A stretch of DNA of 51,471 nt from BQJD01 sp964350265 (GCA_964350265.1 CAYGJZ010000023.1:1-51471); one strand, 5' to 3'; shown: positions 16,287-24,762, numbered from the stretch's first letter. Translations and numbers: made by a program. Notes: a model not told the origin generated them from the letters alone.

Positions 16287-17079
16287 GCTGCATGCCTGGC
16301 TGGCGGCGCTGGCACCGGTCGCCGCGGTCTGCCTGGGCGGCTGGCTGTGGAGCCTGGTCCGCGACCGGGTCGACCACGTCGACGTGCTCTGGCCACTGCT
16401 CTTCCTGGTCGCCGCCTGCACCTACTTCGCGGGCGCGGAGACCTCGGCGCGTGCACAGGTCGTGCTGCTGGCGGTGGCCGTATGGGCGATTCGCCTGGCG
16501 GTGCACCTGGGTCGACGCCTGCGCGGCGAGGAGGCCGAGGATCACCGCTACCAGGCCATCCGTGCCAACCACGGTGCCGCCTTCCGCTACAAGAGCCTGT
16601 ACATCGTCTTCGGCCTGCAGGGACTCCTGGCCTGGTTGATCTCCGCGCCGTTGCTGGCGGCCATGGGTGGCGGGCCGCTCGGCCTGCTCGACGGCATCGC
16701 CGTGCTGGCGTTCGGGCTCGGCCTTGGCTTCGAGTGGATCGCCGACCGCCAGCTGCGCGCCTTCCGCGCCGAGCCGTCCAATCGTGGCCGGGTGCTGGAC
16801 AGCGGCCTGTGGCGCTACAGCCGCCACCCGAACTACTTCGGCGAAGCCTGCACCTGGTGGGCCTTCTACCTGTTCGCGCTGGCCGCCGGCTTTCCGTGGA
16901 CGGTGTTCGCGCCGCTGGTGATGACCCTGCTGCTGGTCAAGGTGTCCGGTGTCGCCCTGCTCGAGCGCAGCATCGTCCATCGACGGCAGGGCTATGCCGA
17001 CTACGTGGCGCGCACCTCCGCCTTCATTCCCTGGCCGCCGCGCCCGGCCGACCACGCAAACCTGGAGGATCGACCGTGA
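16279..17079 (+). CDS. DUF1295 (steroid 5-alpha-reductase-like) membrane enzyme
   Basis: A 266-residue polytopic membrane protein. The C-terminal third carries the family signature: LDSGLWRYSRHPNYFGE, WWAFYLFAL, then LLERSIVHRRQGYADY, as in steroid 5-alpha reductases and isoprenylcysteine methyltransferase relatives, where the RHPNYF region binds NADPH or SAM. DUF1295 members are thought to reduce or modify lipid double bonds, but the exact reaction is not established. It overlaps DUF2878 at its start by eight bases, and its stop overlaps the next ATG (TGATG). It belongs to the same ten-gene unit. Confidence 0.85.
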   Translation: MVELHAWLAALAPVAAVCLGGWLWSLVRDRVDHVDVLWPLLFLVAACTYFAGAETSARAQVVLLAVAVWAIRLAVHLGRRLRGEEAEDHRYQAIRANHGAAFRYKSLYIVFGLQGLLAWLISAPLLAAMGGGPLGLLDGIAVLAFGLGLGFEWIADRQLRAFRAEPSNRGRVLDSGLWRYSRHPNYFGEACTWWAFYLFALAAGFPWTVFAPLVMTLLLVKVSGVALLERSIVHRRQGYADYVARTSAFIPWPPRPADHANLEDRP

Positions 17080-17762
17080 TGACTTCCCCGACCCGGTTCC
17101 TGGCCACCTGCCTGCTGCTGGCATCGCCGGCCCTGCACGCCGCCGAAGTCGACAGCTGGCGGTTCCGCGTCTTCCTCGACGAGCGGCCCATTGGCACCCA
17201 CGAGTTCCTGGTCTCCCGCGACGGCGCCGCCGAGCAGGTTCACATCGAGGCCCGGTTCGACGTGCGCGTATTCCGCATCCCGGTGTACTCCTACACCCAC
17301 GTCAACCATGAAACCTGGCGGAACGGCTGCCTGCATGCGCTGACCGCCCGTACCAACGACAACGGCGAGGAAAGCAACGTGAACCTGCGCAACGTGGCCG
17401 GCTCGCTGGTGCTGGACACCGGTCAGCCACCGCGCGCGGTGGAAGGGGAATGCCTGCGTTCCTTCGCCTACTGGCGGCGCGACATCACCCGGGAGAGCCA
17501 CCTTTTGAACCCGCAGACCGGCGAGCTGGTGCCGGTGCGCATCGACCCGGTGACGCCAACGCCGCCGTCCAGCGCGCTGGACCGCCAGGGCGTCGACGCC
17601 TACCGCATCGCCTCCCGCGACGGCACCATCGACATCGAGGTCGGCTATGCCGCGAGCAGCGGTCGCTGGCTGTACCTGGAGTCGACCCTGGACAACGGTC
17701 GCGTGCTGCGCTACCTGCCCGACCCGGTTGCCAACGACGGCGACACGCGGAGCGCGTCGTGA
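17079..17762 (+). CDS. Exported DUF6134-like protein
   Basis: A 227-residue protein with a signal peptide (about 1-20, ending ALHAAE). The mature part is beta-rich: WRFRVFLDERPIGTHEF, IEARFDVRVFRIPVYSY, ETWRNGCLHALTARTNDNGE. This resembles the DUF6134/DUF3108-type periplasmic proteins that fold like lipid carriers, with an opening strand of the form F-V-L-D-x-x-I-G. TGGAGGA precedes the ATG at 17079, which overlaps the upstream stop. Its own stop overlaps the lipocalin start. With the lipocalin it may carry or deliver modified lipids across the periplasm; that is inference. Confidence 0.65.
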   Translation: MTSPTRFLATCLLLASPALHAAEVDSWRFRVFLDERPIGTHEFLVSRDGAAEQVHIEARFDVRVFRIPVYSYTHVNHETWRNGCLHALTARTNDNGEESNVNLRNVAGSLVLDTGQPPRAVEGECLRSFAYWRRDITRESHLLNPQTGELVPVRIDPVTPTPPSSALDRQGVDAYRIASRDGTIDIEVGYAASSGRWLYLESTLDNGRVLRYLPDPVANDGDTRSAS

Positions 17763-18298
17763 AGACGCTGGCCGCCCTCCTCCTGGTGACGCTGGGCACG
17801 CTCGGCTGCCTGTCGCTGGACACGCGTCCCATCGACACTGCCGACAACGTGGACATCCCGCGCTTCATGGGTCGCTGGTACGTGATCTCGAACATCCCCA
17901 CGCCCTTCGAGAAGAACGTCTACGAGGCGGTGGAGGAATACACGCTGGACGACGACGGCCGGGTGCAGACGCGCTTCACCTACCGCGACGGCAGCTTCGA
18001 GGCGCCGATCGAGGAGATGACGCCGGTGGGTCACGTGTACCCGGACAGCGGCAATGCGCGCTGGGGCATGCAGTTCATCTGGCCATTCCGGGCCGACTAC
18101 CGCATCCTGTACGTGTCGCCGGACTATGCCCATACCGTGATCGGCCGCGCCCGCCGGGACTATGCCTGGATCATGTCGCGGCAGGCGCGTATCGACGAAG
18201 GGCAGCATGCCGAGCTCGTGAACGTGCTGGTCGAAGCCGGCTACGACGTCTCCGGTCTGCGCCGCGTTCCGCAACGAACCCCCAAGGGAGAATCGTGA
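17759..18298 (+). CDS. Outer-membrane lipocalin (Blc-like lipoprotein)
   Basis: A 179-residue lipocalin. A signal peptide ends in a slightly atypical lipobox (GTLGC, Cys17), so it is probably lipidated. The lipocalin signature follows: DIPRFMGRWYVISNIPTPFE with the invariant G-x-W, then RFTYRDGSF and the late YRILYVSPDYAHTVIGR strand pair. Bacterial lipocalins such as Blc bind fatty acids and lysophospholipids at the outer membrane and are induced by envelope stress. The GTG start overlaps the preceding stop (GTGA) and its own stop overlaps the next ATG (TGATG). Lipocalins occur in comparable lipid-modification clusters, which fits. Confidence 0.9.
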   Translation: MKTLAALLLVTLGTLGCLSLDTRPIDTADNVDIPRFMGRWYVISNIPTPFEKNVYEAVEEYTLDDDGRVQTRFTYRDGSFEAPIEEMTPVGHVYPDSGNARWGMQFIWPFRADYRILYVSPDYAHTVIGRARRDYAWIMSRQARIDEGQHAELVNVLVEAGYDVSGLRRVPQRTPKGES

Positions 18299-19575
18299 TG
18301 AAGATCGGCATCGTCGGCGGCGGCATCGCGGGCAACACGGTGGCCCATCACCTGCACCGCGACCACCAGGTCACCCTGTTCGAGGCCAACGACTACCTCG
18401 GCGGCCATGCCCACACGCAACGGATCGAGGTGGAGGGACGCGAGCTGGCGGTGGATACCGGCTTCATGGTCTTCAACCACCGCACCTACCCGATGTTCTC
18501 CAGGCTGCTCGACGAGCTTGGCGTCCCTTCCCTGCCCACCGAGATGAGCTTCTCGGTGCGATGCGGAGCGAGCGGCCTGGAATACAACGGCAGCGATCTT
18601 GGCGGCCTGTTCAGCCAGCGGCGCAACCTCGCCCGGCCGGGCTTCTACCGCATGCTGCTGGACATCCTGCGCTTCAACCGGGAGGCCACCGAGGCCGCCG
18701 AACGACTGGACGACGATCTCTCCCTCGGCGCCTTCCTGTGCCGTGGCCGGTACTCGAAGCGCTTCGTCGATCACTACATCGTACCCATGGGTGCGGCGAT
18801 CTGGTCCAGCGAACCCGGCGCCATGCTGGACTTCCCGGCCCGGTTCTTCCTCCGCTTCATGCGCAACCACGGCCTGCTCAGCATCAACGACCGGCCCACC
18901 TGGCGGGTGGTCGAAGGCGGCGCCAGCCGCTACCTGGCGGCGATGTCGGCGCCCTACCGCCAGCACATCCGCCTGGCCAGCCCGGTGACCTCGGTTCGCC
19001 GCGCCGCCAACCAGGTCCAGGTGACGCTGGCCGATGGCCGAAGCGAGCGGTTCGACCATGTCTTCCTGGCCTGTCACAGCAACCAGGCACTGGCCATGCT
19101 GGACGATGCCGACGACAGCGAGAAGCGGGTGCTCGGCGCCATACCCTACCAGCGCAACGTGGCGGTACTGCATACCGACCCGCGCATGCTGCCCAGGCGC
19201 CGACGGGCCTGGGCAAGCTGGAACTACCACCTGCCGGAAACACCAGGTGGCCAGGCCGGGGTCACCTATCACCTCGGCCGCCTGCAGCACCTGCCGGTGA
19301 ACACCCCGGTGCTGGTCACACTCAACGACGTCGATCGCATCGACCCGAAGACCGTCCTTGCCACGATGTCGTACGATCACCCCCTGTTCACGGTGGAAGG
19401 GGTGCGCGCACAGCACTGCCAACAGGCCATCAACGGCGTGCGCAACACCTGGTTCTGCGGCGCCTACTGGCGCAACGGCTTCCACGAAGACGGCGTGGCC
19501 AGCGCACTGGCGGCGGTCAAGGGCTTCTCGGAGTACCACGGACATGCACAGCAGCATCTACGCAGGGCAGGTTAG
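18298..19575 (+). CDS. FAD-dependent amine-oxidase-like lipid oxidoreductase
   Basis: A 425-residue flavoprotein. The N-terminal Rossmann motif is KIGIVGGGIAGN, followed by EANDYLGGHAHT (the R/E-x-G-G-x second FAD motif of amine oxidases and desaturases) and DTGFMVFNHRTYP. The C-terminal FAD contact is TWFCGAYWRNGFHEDGVASA. Proteins of this group, always beside DUF1365 and a CFA-type enzyme, belong to the singlet-oxygen regulon of Rhodobacter; a desaturase with a role in furan fatty-acid synthesis has been described from that pathway. The same role here is inference. AAGGGAGAA precedes the ATG, and the end overlaps the DUF1365 gene by 32 bases. Confidence 0.87.
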   Translation: MKIGIVGGGIAGNTVAHHLHRDHQVTLFEANDYLGGHAHTQRIEVEGRELAVDTGFMVFNHRTYPMFSRLLDELGVPSLPTEMSFSVRCGASGLEYNGSDLGGLFSQRRNLARPGFYRMLLDILRFNREATEAAERLDDDLSLGAFLCRGRYSKRFVDHYIVPMGAAIWSSEPGAMLDFPARFFLRFMRNHGLLSINDRPTWRVVEGGASRYLAAMSAPYRQHIRLASPVTSVRRAANQVQVTLADGRSERFDHVFLACHSNQALAMLDDADDSEKRVLGAIPYQRNVAVLHTDPRMLPRRRRAWASWNYHLPETPGGQAGVTYHLGRLQHLPVNTPVLVTLNDVDRIDPKTVLATMSYDHPLFTVEGVRAQHCQQAINGVRNTWFCGAYWRNGFHEDGVASALAAVKGFSEYHGHAQQHLRRAG

Positions 19576-20296
19576 TCACCGGCGGTTCGCGCCGCGGCAG
19601 CATGCCTTCGCCTACCGCCTGTTCATGCTCTACCTCGACCTGGACGAGCTCGACCAGGTGTTCCGCGGTCGCTGGCTGTGGTCCACCCGTCGGGCGGCCA
19701 TTGCCTGCTTCCGTCGCCGCGACCACCTCGGCGACCCGGACCTGCCCCTCGGCGATGCCGTCCGCGACCTCGTCGAGCAGCGAACCGGCGCGCGGCCGAC
19801 CGGCCCCATCCGTCTGCTGACCCACCTGCGCTACTTCGGCTACTGCTTCAACCCGGTGAGCTTCTACTACTGCTTCGACGAGGCCGGCAACCTGAAGACA
19901 CTGGTTGCCGAGGTCAACAACACGCCGTGGCGCGAGCGTCACGTCTACGTGCTCGACGCCGCCGACGGCGAAGCCATCGAGTCCATGCGCCACCACGTGC
20001 ACAAGCAATTCCACGTGTCTCCCTTCATGCCCATGGATATCGACTACGAGTGGAAGTTCAAGAAGCCCGGCAAGCGCCTGTCGGTGTACATGAAAAGCCT
20101 GCACCAGGGCCGCGCGGTGTTCGACTCGGTACTGGATCTCAAGCGGCGGCCGATTCGCGGCACCACCCTGGCCGGGGTGCTGGCGCGGCAGCCGGCGATG
20201 ACCGCGCGGGTCATCGTCGCCATCTACTACCAGGCCCTGCGACTGGCCCTGAAACGCGTTCCCTTCCATGCACACCCGCGGTCCCGTGCCGCCTGA
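19544..20296 (+). CDS. DUF1365 family protein
   Basis: A 250-residue protein matching DUF1365: SSIYAGQVSHRRFAPRQHAF at the start, RLLTHLRYFGYCFNPVSFYY in the middle (a near-invariant family block), EVNNTPWRERHVY, and KQFHVSPFMPMD. The family nearly always sits between a flavin amine-oxidase-like gene and a CFA synthase, as here. It has no proven chemistry that I can cite with certainty. The several conserved His and Tyr residues (for example H in KQFHVSPF) would suit a metal-dependent oxygenase. The start lies 32 bases inside the preceding gene, so expression is coupled. Confidence 0.9.
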   Translation: MHSSIYAGQVSHRRFAPRQHAFAYRLFMLYLDLDELDQVFRGRWLWSTRRAAIACFRRRDHLGDPDLPLGDAVRDLVEQRTGARPTGPIRLLTHLRYFGYCFNPVSFYYCFDEAGNLKTLVAEVNNTPWRERHVYVLDAADGEAIESMRHHVHKQFHVSPFMPMDIDYEWKFKKPGKRLSVYMKSLHQGRAVFDSVLDLKRRPIRGTTLAGVLARQPAMTARVIVAIYYQALRLALKRVPFHAHPRSRAA

Positions 20297-20312
20297 CCGG
20301 TTACCCCAAGCG

Positions 20313-21581
20313 ATGAAGAACCTGATCGCCGACGCGCCGTCGGCAACCCGCAAGTCGACCTTCACCTCCCTGGAACGATTCGCGCGCCGGATGCTGTTCA
20401 CGCAGTTGTCCAGCCTGCGCGGCGGCAGCGTGACCGTGATCGACGGCAGTGGCCGAAGCCGGCTTGGCAGCAGCGACGGCGGTGTCCACGCCACCGTGCG
20501 GGTGCACGACCCGGCGTTCTACGCCGATGTCCTTGCCGGCGGCAGTGTCGGTGCCGGTGAATCCTACATGCGCGGCCACTGGGATACCGACGACCTGGTC
20601 GCCCTGGTGCGGCTGTTCGTGCAGAACATGGCTCTGCTCGACCGCATGGAAACCGGTCTCGCCCGCCTGTCGGCGCCGGCACGGCATGCCTTCCACTGGC
20701 TGCACCGCAATACCCGTCGCGGCGCGCGGCGCAACATCTCGGCGCACTACGATCTTGGCAACGACTTCTTCGCCCTCTTCCTCGATCGCGAGATGATGTA
20801 TTCCAGCGCCTACTACGAACGCGCCGACAGCGACCTGGAAGCGGCGGCACGGGCCAAGCTCGATCTCGTCTGCCGCAAGCTCGCGCTGAGCAGCGAAGAC
20901 CACCTGCTCGAAATCGGTACCGGCTGGGGCGGTCTCGCCATCCACGCCGCCCGCCACTACGGCTGTCGCGTGACCACCACCACGATCAGCAAGGAGCAGT
21001 TCGCGCTGGCGGAGAAGCGCATCGTCGATGCCGGGCTCAGCGACCGCATCACCCTGCGACTGGACGACTACCGCGATCTCGACGGCCAGTACGACAAGCT
21101 GGTGTCCATCGAGATGATCGAGGCCATCGGCCACCGCCAGCTGGGCACGTTCTTCGACACCGCCGCACGCCTGCTGAAGGACGATGGCATCATGCTGCTG
21201 CAGGCCATCACCATCGCCGACCAGCGCTATGCCAAGGCGCTCAACGCGGTGGATTTCATCCAGCGGCACATCTTTCCCGGCAGCTTCCTGCCCTCGGTGA
21301 CGGCACTGGCCGACGCCGCCACCGCGGCCAGTGACCTTGGCATCGTCCACCTGCAGGACATCGGCGCGCACTATGCACGCACCCTGCACGACTGGCGCGC
21401 GCGCTTCCACGCCCGCGCCGGCCAGGTGCGCGGCCTGGGCTATCCCGAGACCTTCCTGCGCATGTGGGACTTCTACCTGGCCTACTGCGAGGGCGGCTTC
21501 CGCGAGCGCACCATCAGCGACGTGCAACTCCTGCTGGCGAAGCCAGGTTTCCGCCTGGCCGCGGACAGCAACATGGCCTGA
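20313..21581 (+). CDS. cfa: Cyclopropane-fatty-acyl-phospholipid synthase
   Basis: A 422-residue enzyme that transfers a methylene group from SAM to double bonds of phospholipid acyl chains. An N-terminal domain (about 1-125) precedes the catalytic part: ISAHYDLGNDFFALFLD, MMYSSAYYE, the SAM motif LLEIGTGWGGLAIHAA, TTTISKEQFALA, SIEMIEAIGHRQ and FIQRHIFPGSFLPS. TGWGG replaces the usual CGWGG, which is seen in many homologues. The length is longer than E. coli Cfa because of the N-terminal region. The ATG at 20313 lies 16 bases after DUF1365; an in-frame ATG at 20268 is an alternative. It ends the operon and is the second methyltransferase in it. Confidence 0.93.
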   Translation: MKNLIADAPSATRKSTFTSLERFARRMLFTQLSSLRGGSVTVIDGSGRSRLGSSDGGVHATVRVHDPAFYADVLAGGSVGAGESYMRGHWDTDDLVALVRLFVQNMALLDRMETGLARLSAPARHAFHWLHRNTRRGARRNISAHYDLGNDFFALFLDREMMYSSAYYERADSDLEAAARAKLDLVCRKLALSSEDHLLEIGTGWGGLAIHAARHYGCRVTTTTISKEQFALAEKRIVDAGLSDRITLRLDDYRDLDGQYDKLVSIEMIEAIGHRQLGTFFDTAARLLKDDGIMLLQAITIADQRYAKALNAVDFIQRHIFPGSFLPSVTALADAATAASDLGIVHLQDIGAHYARTLHDWRARFHARAGQVRGLGYPETFLRMWDFYLAYCEGGFRERTISDVQLLLAKPGFRLAADSNMA

Positions 21582-21688
21582 GCGCCGCCCGCCGACGCGC
21601 GGTGGGTGCCGGACGGGTATACTCGGGGCACAACAGCAACGAGTTGAAGGGGGGAAGATCCGGACCCTGCCGGATCGCCGAATACACC

Positions 21689-22399
21689 ATGCGTGCCGTG
21701 CTGGTCGTACTGTTCGTGCTCTGCGCCATGGCCTGCGGCCTGGCCGCGGGCACCTTCGTCGGTGGCCGCCTGGTGCCCGAGGGCAGCGGTCTCGCCGGCC
21801 CGATGATCGCGCTGGGCTACGGCGTGATCGGCGCCGTCATCGCCCTGGTCGTCGCGGTCCTGGCCGCCTGGCGCATCCAGGGTCGCGCCTTCCTCGTGCT
21901 GGCCCTGGCGGTGATCGGCTTCGGCCTCGGCATCGCCGTGCTGATCACCCTCGGCGTGCTGCGTGCCGGCGCAGAACGCGACCAGTACCTGGCCTCGCAA
22001 CGGGCCGCGCTGCCGCCCTTCGACCTCGACATGACCCTGCTCGAGGACGACGCCACGGTGGGCAGCCTGCGCTATACCGGGGCGGACCGCGCCTGGCAGG
22101 CCAGCGCCGCCGACGGCAAGCGCTGCCAGGGCACCCTCTCCACCGACGGCGAGGACAAGCTGCACATGCTGGTGGCACTGCGCCAGGTGGAAGGCGTGCT
22201 GGTTCACGACAACCCCGAGTGCGACGGCACCGGCACCGCGCTGGCGCGGCTTTCGTTTTCCATCGTCGAGGCCACCGGGCCGGCGACGCGCGGGGAGCTC
22301 GTTGCCACGCGCCAGTGCCTGGGCGCACGACCGACCCTGGACAAGGCCCTGCGCGACCTCGAGGACGTCTATCGGCGGCTGCTCGACGACTGTTCCTAG
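21689..22399 (+). CDS. Membrane protein of unknown function
   Basis: A 236-residue protein with three predicted N-terminal membrane helices (about 1-22, 36-64 and 68-92), then a soluble C-terminal domain of about 140 residues containing three Cys (KRCQGTL, NPECDGTG, RQCLGAR) that could form a disulfide if the domain is periplasmic. I do not recognise a family. The ATG has no strong ribosome-binding site; a GGGGGGAAG lies about 30 bases upstream and a TATACT (21618-21623) could be a -10. Its stop codon overlaps the stop of the convergent gene (CTAG). No function is assigned. Confidence 0.7.
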   Translation: MRAVLVVLFVLCAMACGLAAGTFVGGRLVPEGSGLAGPMIALGYGVIGAVIALVVAVLAAWRIQGRAFLVLALAVIGFGLGIAVLITLGVLRAGAERDQYLASQRAALPPFDLDMTLLEDDATVGSLRYTGADRAWQASAADGKRCQGTLSTDGEDKLHMLVALRQVEGVLVHDNPECDGTGTALARLSFSIVEATGPATRGELVATRQCLGARPTLDKALRDLEDVYRRLLDDCS

Positions 22400-23316
22400 C
22401 GTCCCCGCGTCGACTGCTCCTCGCCGGCGTCCGCTCCGGGCATGCGCCGGCGCACCTCGACCATCTTCTCGCGCAAGGCGGCCAGTTCACGCTCCTTCTC
22501 GTCGCACTGCTTCTGCAGCTTGGCCAGGTGCTTGCCCGGGTCTCGGTGCAGCAGCCGCTCGATGGCACTCAACGCCACCATGGCCTGGTAGACGCGCAGC
22601 AGCAGGCTGCGCAGCCGGTACACGCGCACCAGCTTGCCGGCCCGCGCCACGCGGAAGGCACGCACCACCTGGAAGCCGCGCAGGAAGGCGATCAACGGCA
22701 GCAGGATGATCAGCAGGTTGAGCCAGTTCTTCTTGGCATAGACGAGTTTTTCCTCTGCCACCGACAGCATCAGCACGTATTCCAGCGCGAAGGCGAACCA
22801 GATGAAGGCGGCACTGGCATCCAGGCTGATGCTCAGCCAGGGAATCTCGGCCACCTTCTCCTTGAGCAGGAACTCGATGCCGAGCAGCGGCAGGATCATC
22901 AGCGCGATCACCACCATGGGCACGGTGGCCAGTTGTTCCAGCCGTTCGAACAGGGCGCGGCCCTTGGCCTGCCAGCCGAGCCCGGGCAGCCACAGCGCTC
23001 GACTGTCGACGAAGGTGCTGTAGCCGATCCGGAACGGCGGCAGCAGGCTGACCAGGAAGAACCGCTTCAGGTTGCCCGGCAACCGCGGGCGCAGCACCAG
23101 GCCGATGGCCGCCTCGATGATGAAGGGCAGCCAGATGGCGGTCATCAGCTGCGCGGTGAAGCGCGAGTCGTGCTCGAGGATGCGGGTGGAGTTCCACCAC
23201 TGCACCACCACCGCCAGCACGCCGAGGTAGACGATGGCCGCGCCGAACATCAGTGCCGCGTGCGCGGTCGCAGTCACTGGCGCGTCGACCGCACCGTGTG
23301 CGCGCGGAGGGTTCAC
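22396..23316 (-). CDS. Pore-less voltage-sensor-like membrane protein
   Basis: A 306-residue protein. Two N-terminal helices (about 20-42 and 57-75) are followed by a four-helix block like a voltage-sensing domain: S1 about 130-151, S2 about 165-188, S3 about 198-213, then S4 with Arg219, Arg222, Arg225, Lys228, Arg231 and Arg234 spaced exactly every third residue. After S4 comes a helical linker and a coiled coil (about 262-292, LQKQCDEKERELAALREKM). There is no pore loop or TVGYG-like filter. Database relatives may be labelled potassium channel, but this architecture looks more like a sensor-only protein. The start is a GTG without a good ribosome-binding site; the ATG at residue 23 is an alternative. 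Confidence 0.75.
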   Translation of the reverse strand: MNPPRAHGAVDAPVTATAHAALMFGAAIVYLGVLAVVVQWWNSTRILEHDSRFTAQLMTAIWLPFIIEAAIGLVLRPRLPGNLKRFFLVSLLPPFRIGYSTFVDSRALWLPGLGWQAKGRALFERLEQLATVPMVVIALMILPLLGIEFLLKEKVAEIPWLSISLDASAAFIWFAFALEYVLMLSVAEEKLVYAKKNWLNLLIILLPLIAFLRGFQVVRAFRVARAGKLVRVYRLRSLLLRVYQAMVALSAIERLLHRDPGKHLAKLQKQCDEKERELAALREKMVEVRRRMPGADAGEEQSTRGR

Positions 23317-23335
23317 CGTGGTCGGGGACAGGACA

Positions 23336-23815
23336 CTAGCGGGGACGAATCAGCTCGAGCAGACGTGCCGAGCGATCCGCGGCCGGTTCGATGACCGCCA
23401 GGTTGGCGGTGGTGAACAGCTTGCCCTTGCGCGTGCGCTCGATGTCGTCACCGGCCAGTTCCACCAGGTAGTCCTCCAGCCCGGGGTTGTGGCCAACCAG
23501 CATCAGCGTATCGCAGTCGCCGTGCTCGGCGGTGATCTGCTTGAGCTGTTCAACACCTGCCAGGTAGAGACGCTCGTCGAAGCGCAGGCGGTCGAGGCGC
23601 CAGCCGGTCTGCAGGAACAGCCGTTCCACCGTCTGCCGCGCGCGCAGCGCCGGCGAGCTGACCACGCGGTCCGGTGGCGGGAACTTCTGCCGGGCAATGG
23701 CGCCCATGTCCGCCGCTGCGCGGCGGCCGCGCTTGTTCAGGGGCCGGTCGAAGTCGCTGTCGGCGCCGCTTTGCCAATCCGACTTGGCATGTCGCATGAG
23801 AAGGAGTCGATTCAC
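23336..23815 (-). CDS. SixA-type histidine phosphatase
   Basis: A 159-residue histidine-phosphatase-superfamily protein. The catalytic RHG-type motif is LLLMRHAKSDW near residue 8, with DRPLNKRGRRAA following; the second catalytic His is in LVGHNPGLEDYL. This is the SixA-like subgroup, in which some members dephosphorylate phosphohistidine on signalling or phosphotransfer proteins. The GTG at 23813-23815 is chosen because it opens the first beta strand (NRLLLMRH); no strong ribosome-binding site is seen. It is divergent from panB across 131 bases. The actual substrate is unknown. Confidence 0.85.
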   Translation of the reverse strand: MNRLLLMRHAKSDWQSGADSDFDRPLNKRGRRAAADMGAIARQKFPPPDRVVSSPALRARQTVERLFLQTGWRLDRLRFDERLYLAGVEQLKQITAEHGDCDTLMLVGHNPGLEDYLVELAGDDIERTRKGKLFTTANLAVIEPAADRSARLLELIRPR

Positions 23816-23909
23816 GGATCTGGTCAAAAGGGCCGACTGTATCAAAAGCCATGTTACAGAACGCCCGTGGGGCGGACAAGTCGCGACCACGGGCGGCACG
23901 AATCCTCGA

Positions 23910-23915
23910 TATAAT
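23910..23915 (+). promoter_or_regulatory. Consensus -10 (TATAAT) for panB
   Basis: A perfect TATAAT lies 31 bases before the panB start in otherwise GC-rich sequence. No convincing -35 is found at 16-18 bases, so an activator or a weak promoter is possible. Confidence 0.45.
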
Positions 23916-23946
23916 GCCGGCCTCACTCATCGCGGAGAGCACGGAC

Positions 23947-24762
23947 ATGTCGGTACATTCCGACCAGCGCAAGGTATCGATCACCACGTTGATGAACATC
24001 AAGCGCGACGGCGGCAAGTTTTCCTGCCTCACCGCCTACGACTTCTGCAGTGCGCACAGCGTCAGCAGCGCAGGGGTGGAGGTCATCCTGGTGGGCGATT
24101 CCCTGGGCATGGTGGTGCAGGGACACGACAGCTCGCTGCCGGTGACCATCGAGGACATGGCCTACCACGTACGCTGCGCCCGCCGCGGCAACCGCGGCGC
24201 GCTGCTGATGGCCGACCTGCCCTTCATGAGCTACTACTCGGAGCAGAAGACACTGGAAAGCGCCGCCATCCTGATGCGCGACGGCGCCCAGGTGGTCAAG
24301 CTGGAAGGCGGTGCCTGGCTGGCGGAATCGACCCGGCTGCTCACCGAGCGCGGCATCCCGGTGTGCGCCCACATGGGCCTGACGCCGCAGTCGGTGAACC
24401 ACCTCGGCGGCTACCGGGTACAGGGTCGCGATCCGAACAAGGCCCAGGAGATCGTCGACGAGGCGCGCATCCTGGAACAGGCCGGGGCCAGTCTGCTGCT
24501 GCTGGAATGCGTCCCGGTGGAACTCGGCCGGCGGGTGGCCGAAGCGCTCGCCATCCCGGTCATCGGCATCGGCGCCGGACCGCATACCGATGGCCAGATC
24601 ATGGTCTGGCACGACCTGCTCGGCCTCTACCCCGGCAAGCCGGCCAAGTTCGTGAAGAACTACCTGGCCGAAACCGGCGGCAGCATCGAGGACGCCATCC
24701 GCGCCTTCGACCGCGACGTCAAGGCACTCGCCTTCCCGGGCCCGGAGCATGGCTACGAGTAG
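23947..24762 (+). CDS. panB: 3-methyl-2-oxobutanoate hydroxymethyltransferase PanB
   Basis: A 271-residue enzyme catalysing the first committed step of pantothenate synthesis, ketoisovalerate to ketopantoate with methylene-tetrahydrofolate. Family blocks are present in order: FSCLTAYDFCSAHS, VEVILVGDSLGMVVQGHDS, FMSYYS, VKLEGG, HMGLTPQSVNHLGGY, and PVIGIGAGPHTDGQIMVWHD. The ATG at 23947 follows GGAGAG and gives the usual length; an upstream ATG 32 codons earlier has no family sequence. panC is not in the window, so the pantothenate genes are split in this genome. The next gene, a glutathione transferase, starts 36 bases later in the same direction. Confidence 0.97.
   Translation: MSVHSDQRKVSITTLMNIKRDGGKFSCLTAYDFCSAHSVSSAGVEVILVGDSLGMVVQGHDSSLPVTIEDMAYHVRCARRGNRGALLMADLPFMSYYSEQKTLESAAILMRDGAQVVKLEGGAWLAESTRLLTERGIPVCAHMGLTPQSVNHLGGYRVQGRDPNKAQEIVDEARILEQAGASLLLLECVPVELGRRVAEALAIPVIGIGAGPHTDGQIMVWHDLLGLYPGKPAKFVKNYLAETGGSIEDAIRAFDRDVKALAFPGPEHGYE

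Noticed and set aside
21618..21623. TATACT before the unknown membrane-protein gene
   Set aside because: Good -10 hexamer but no -35 or TG extension; mentioned in the gene entry only.
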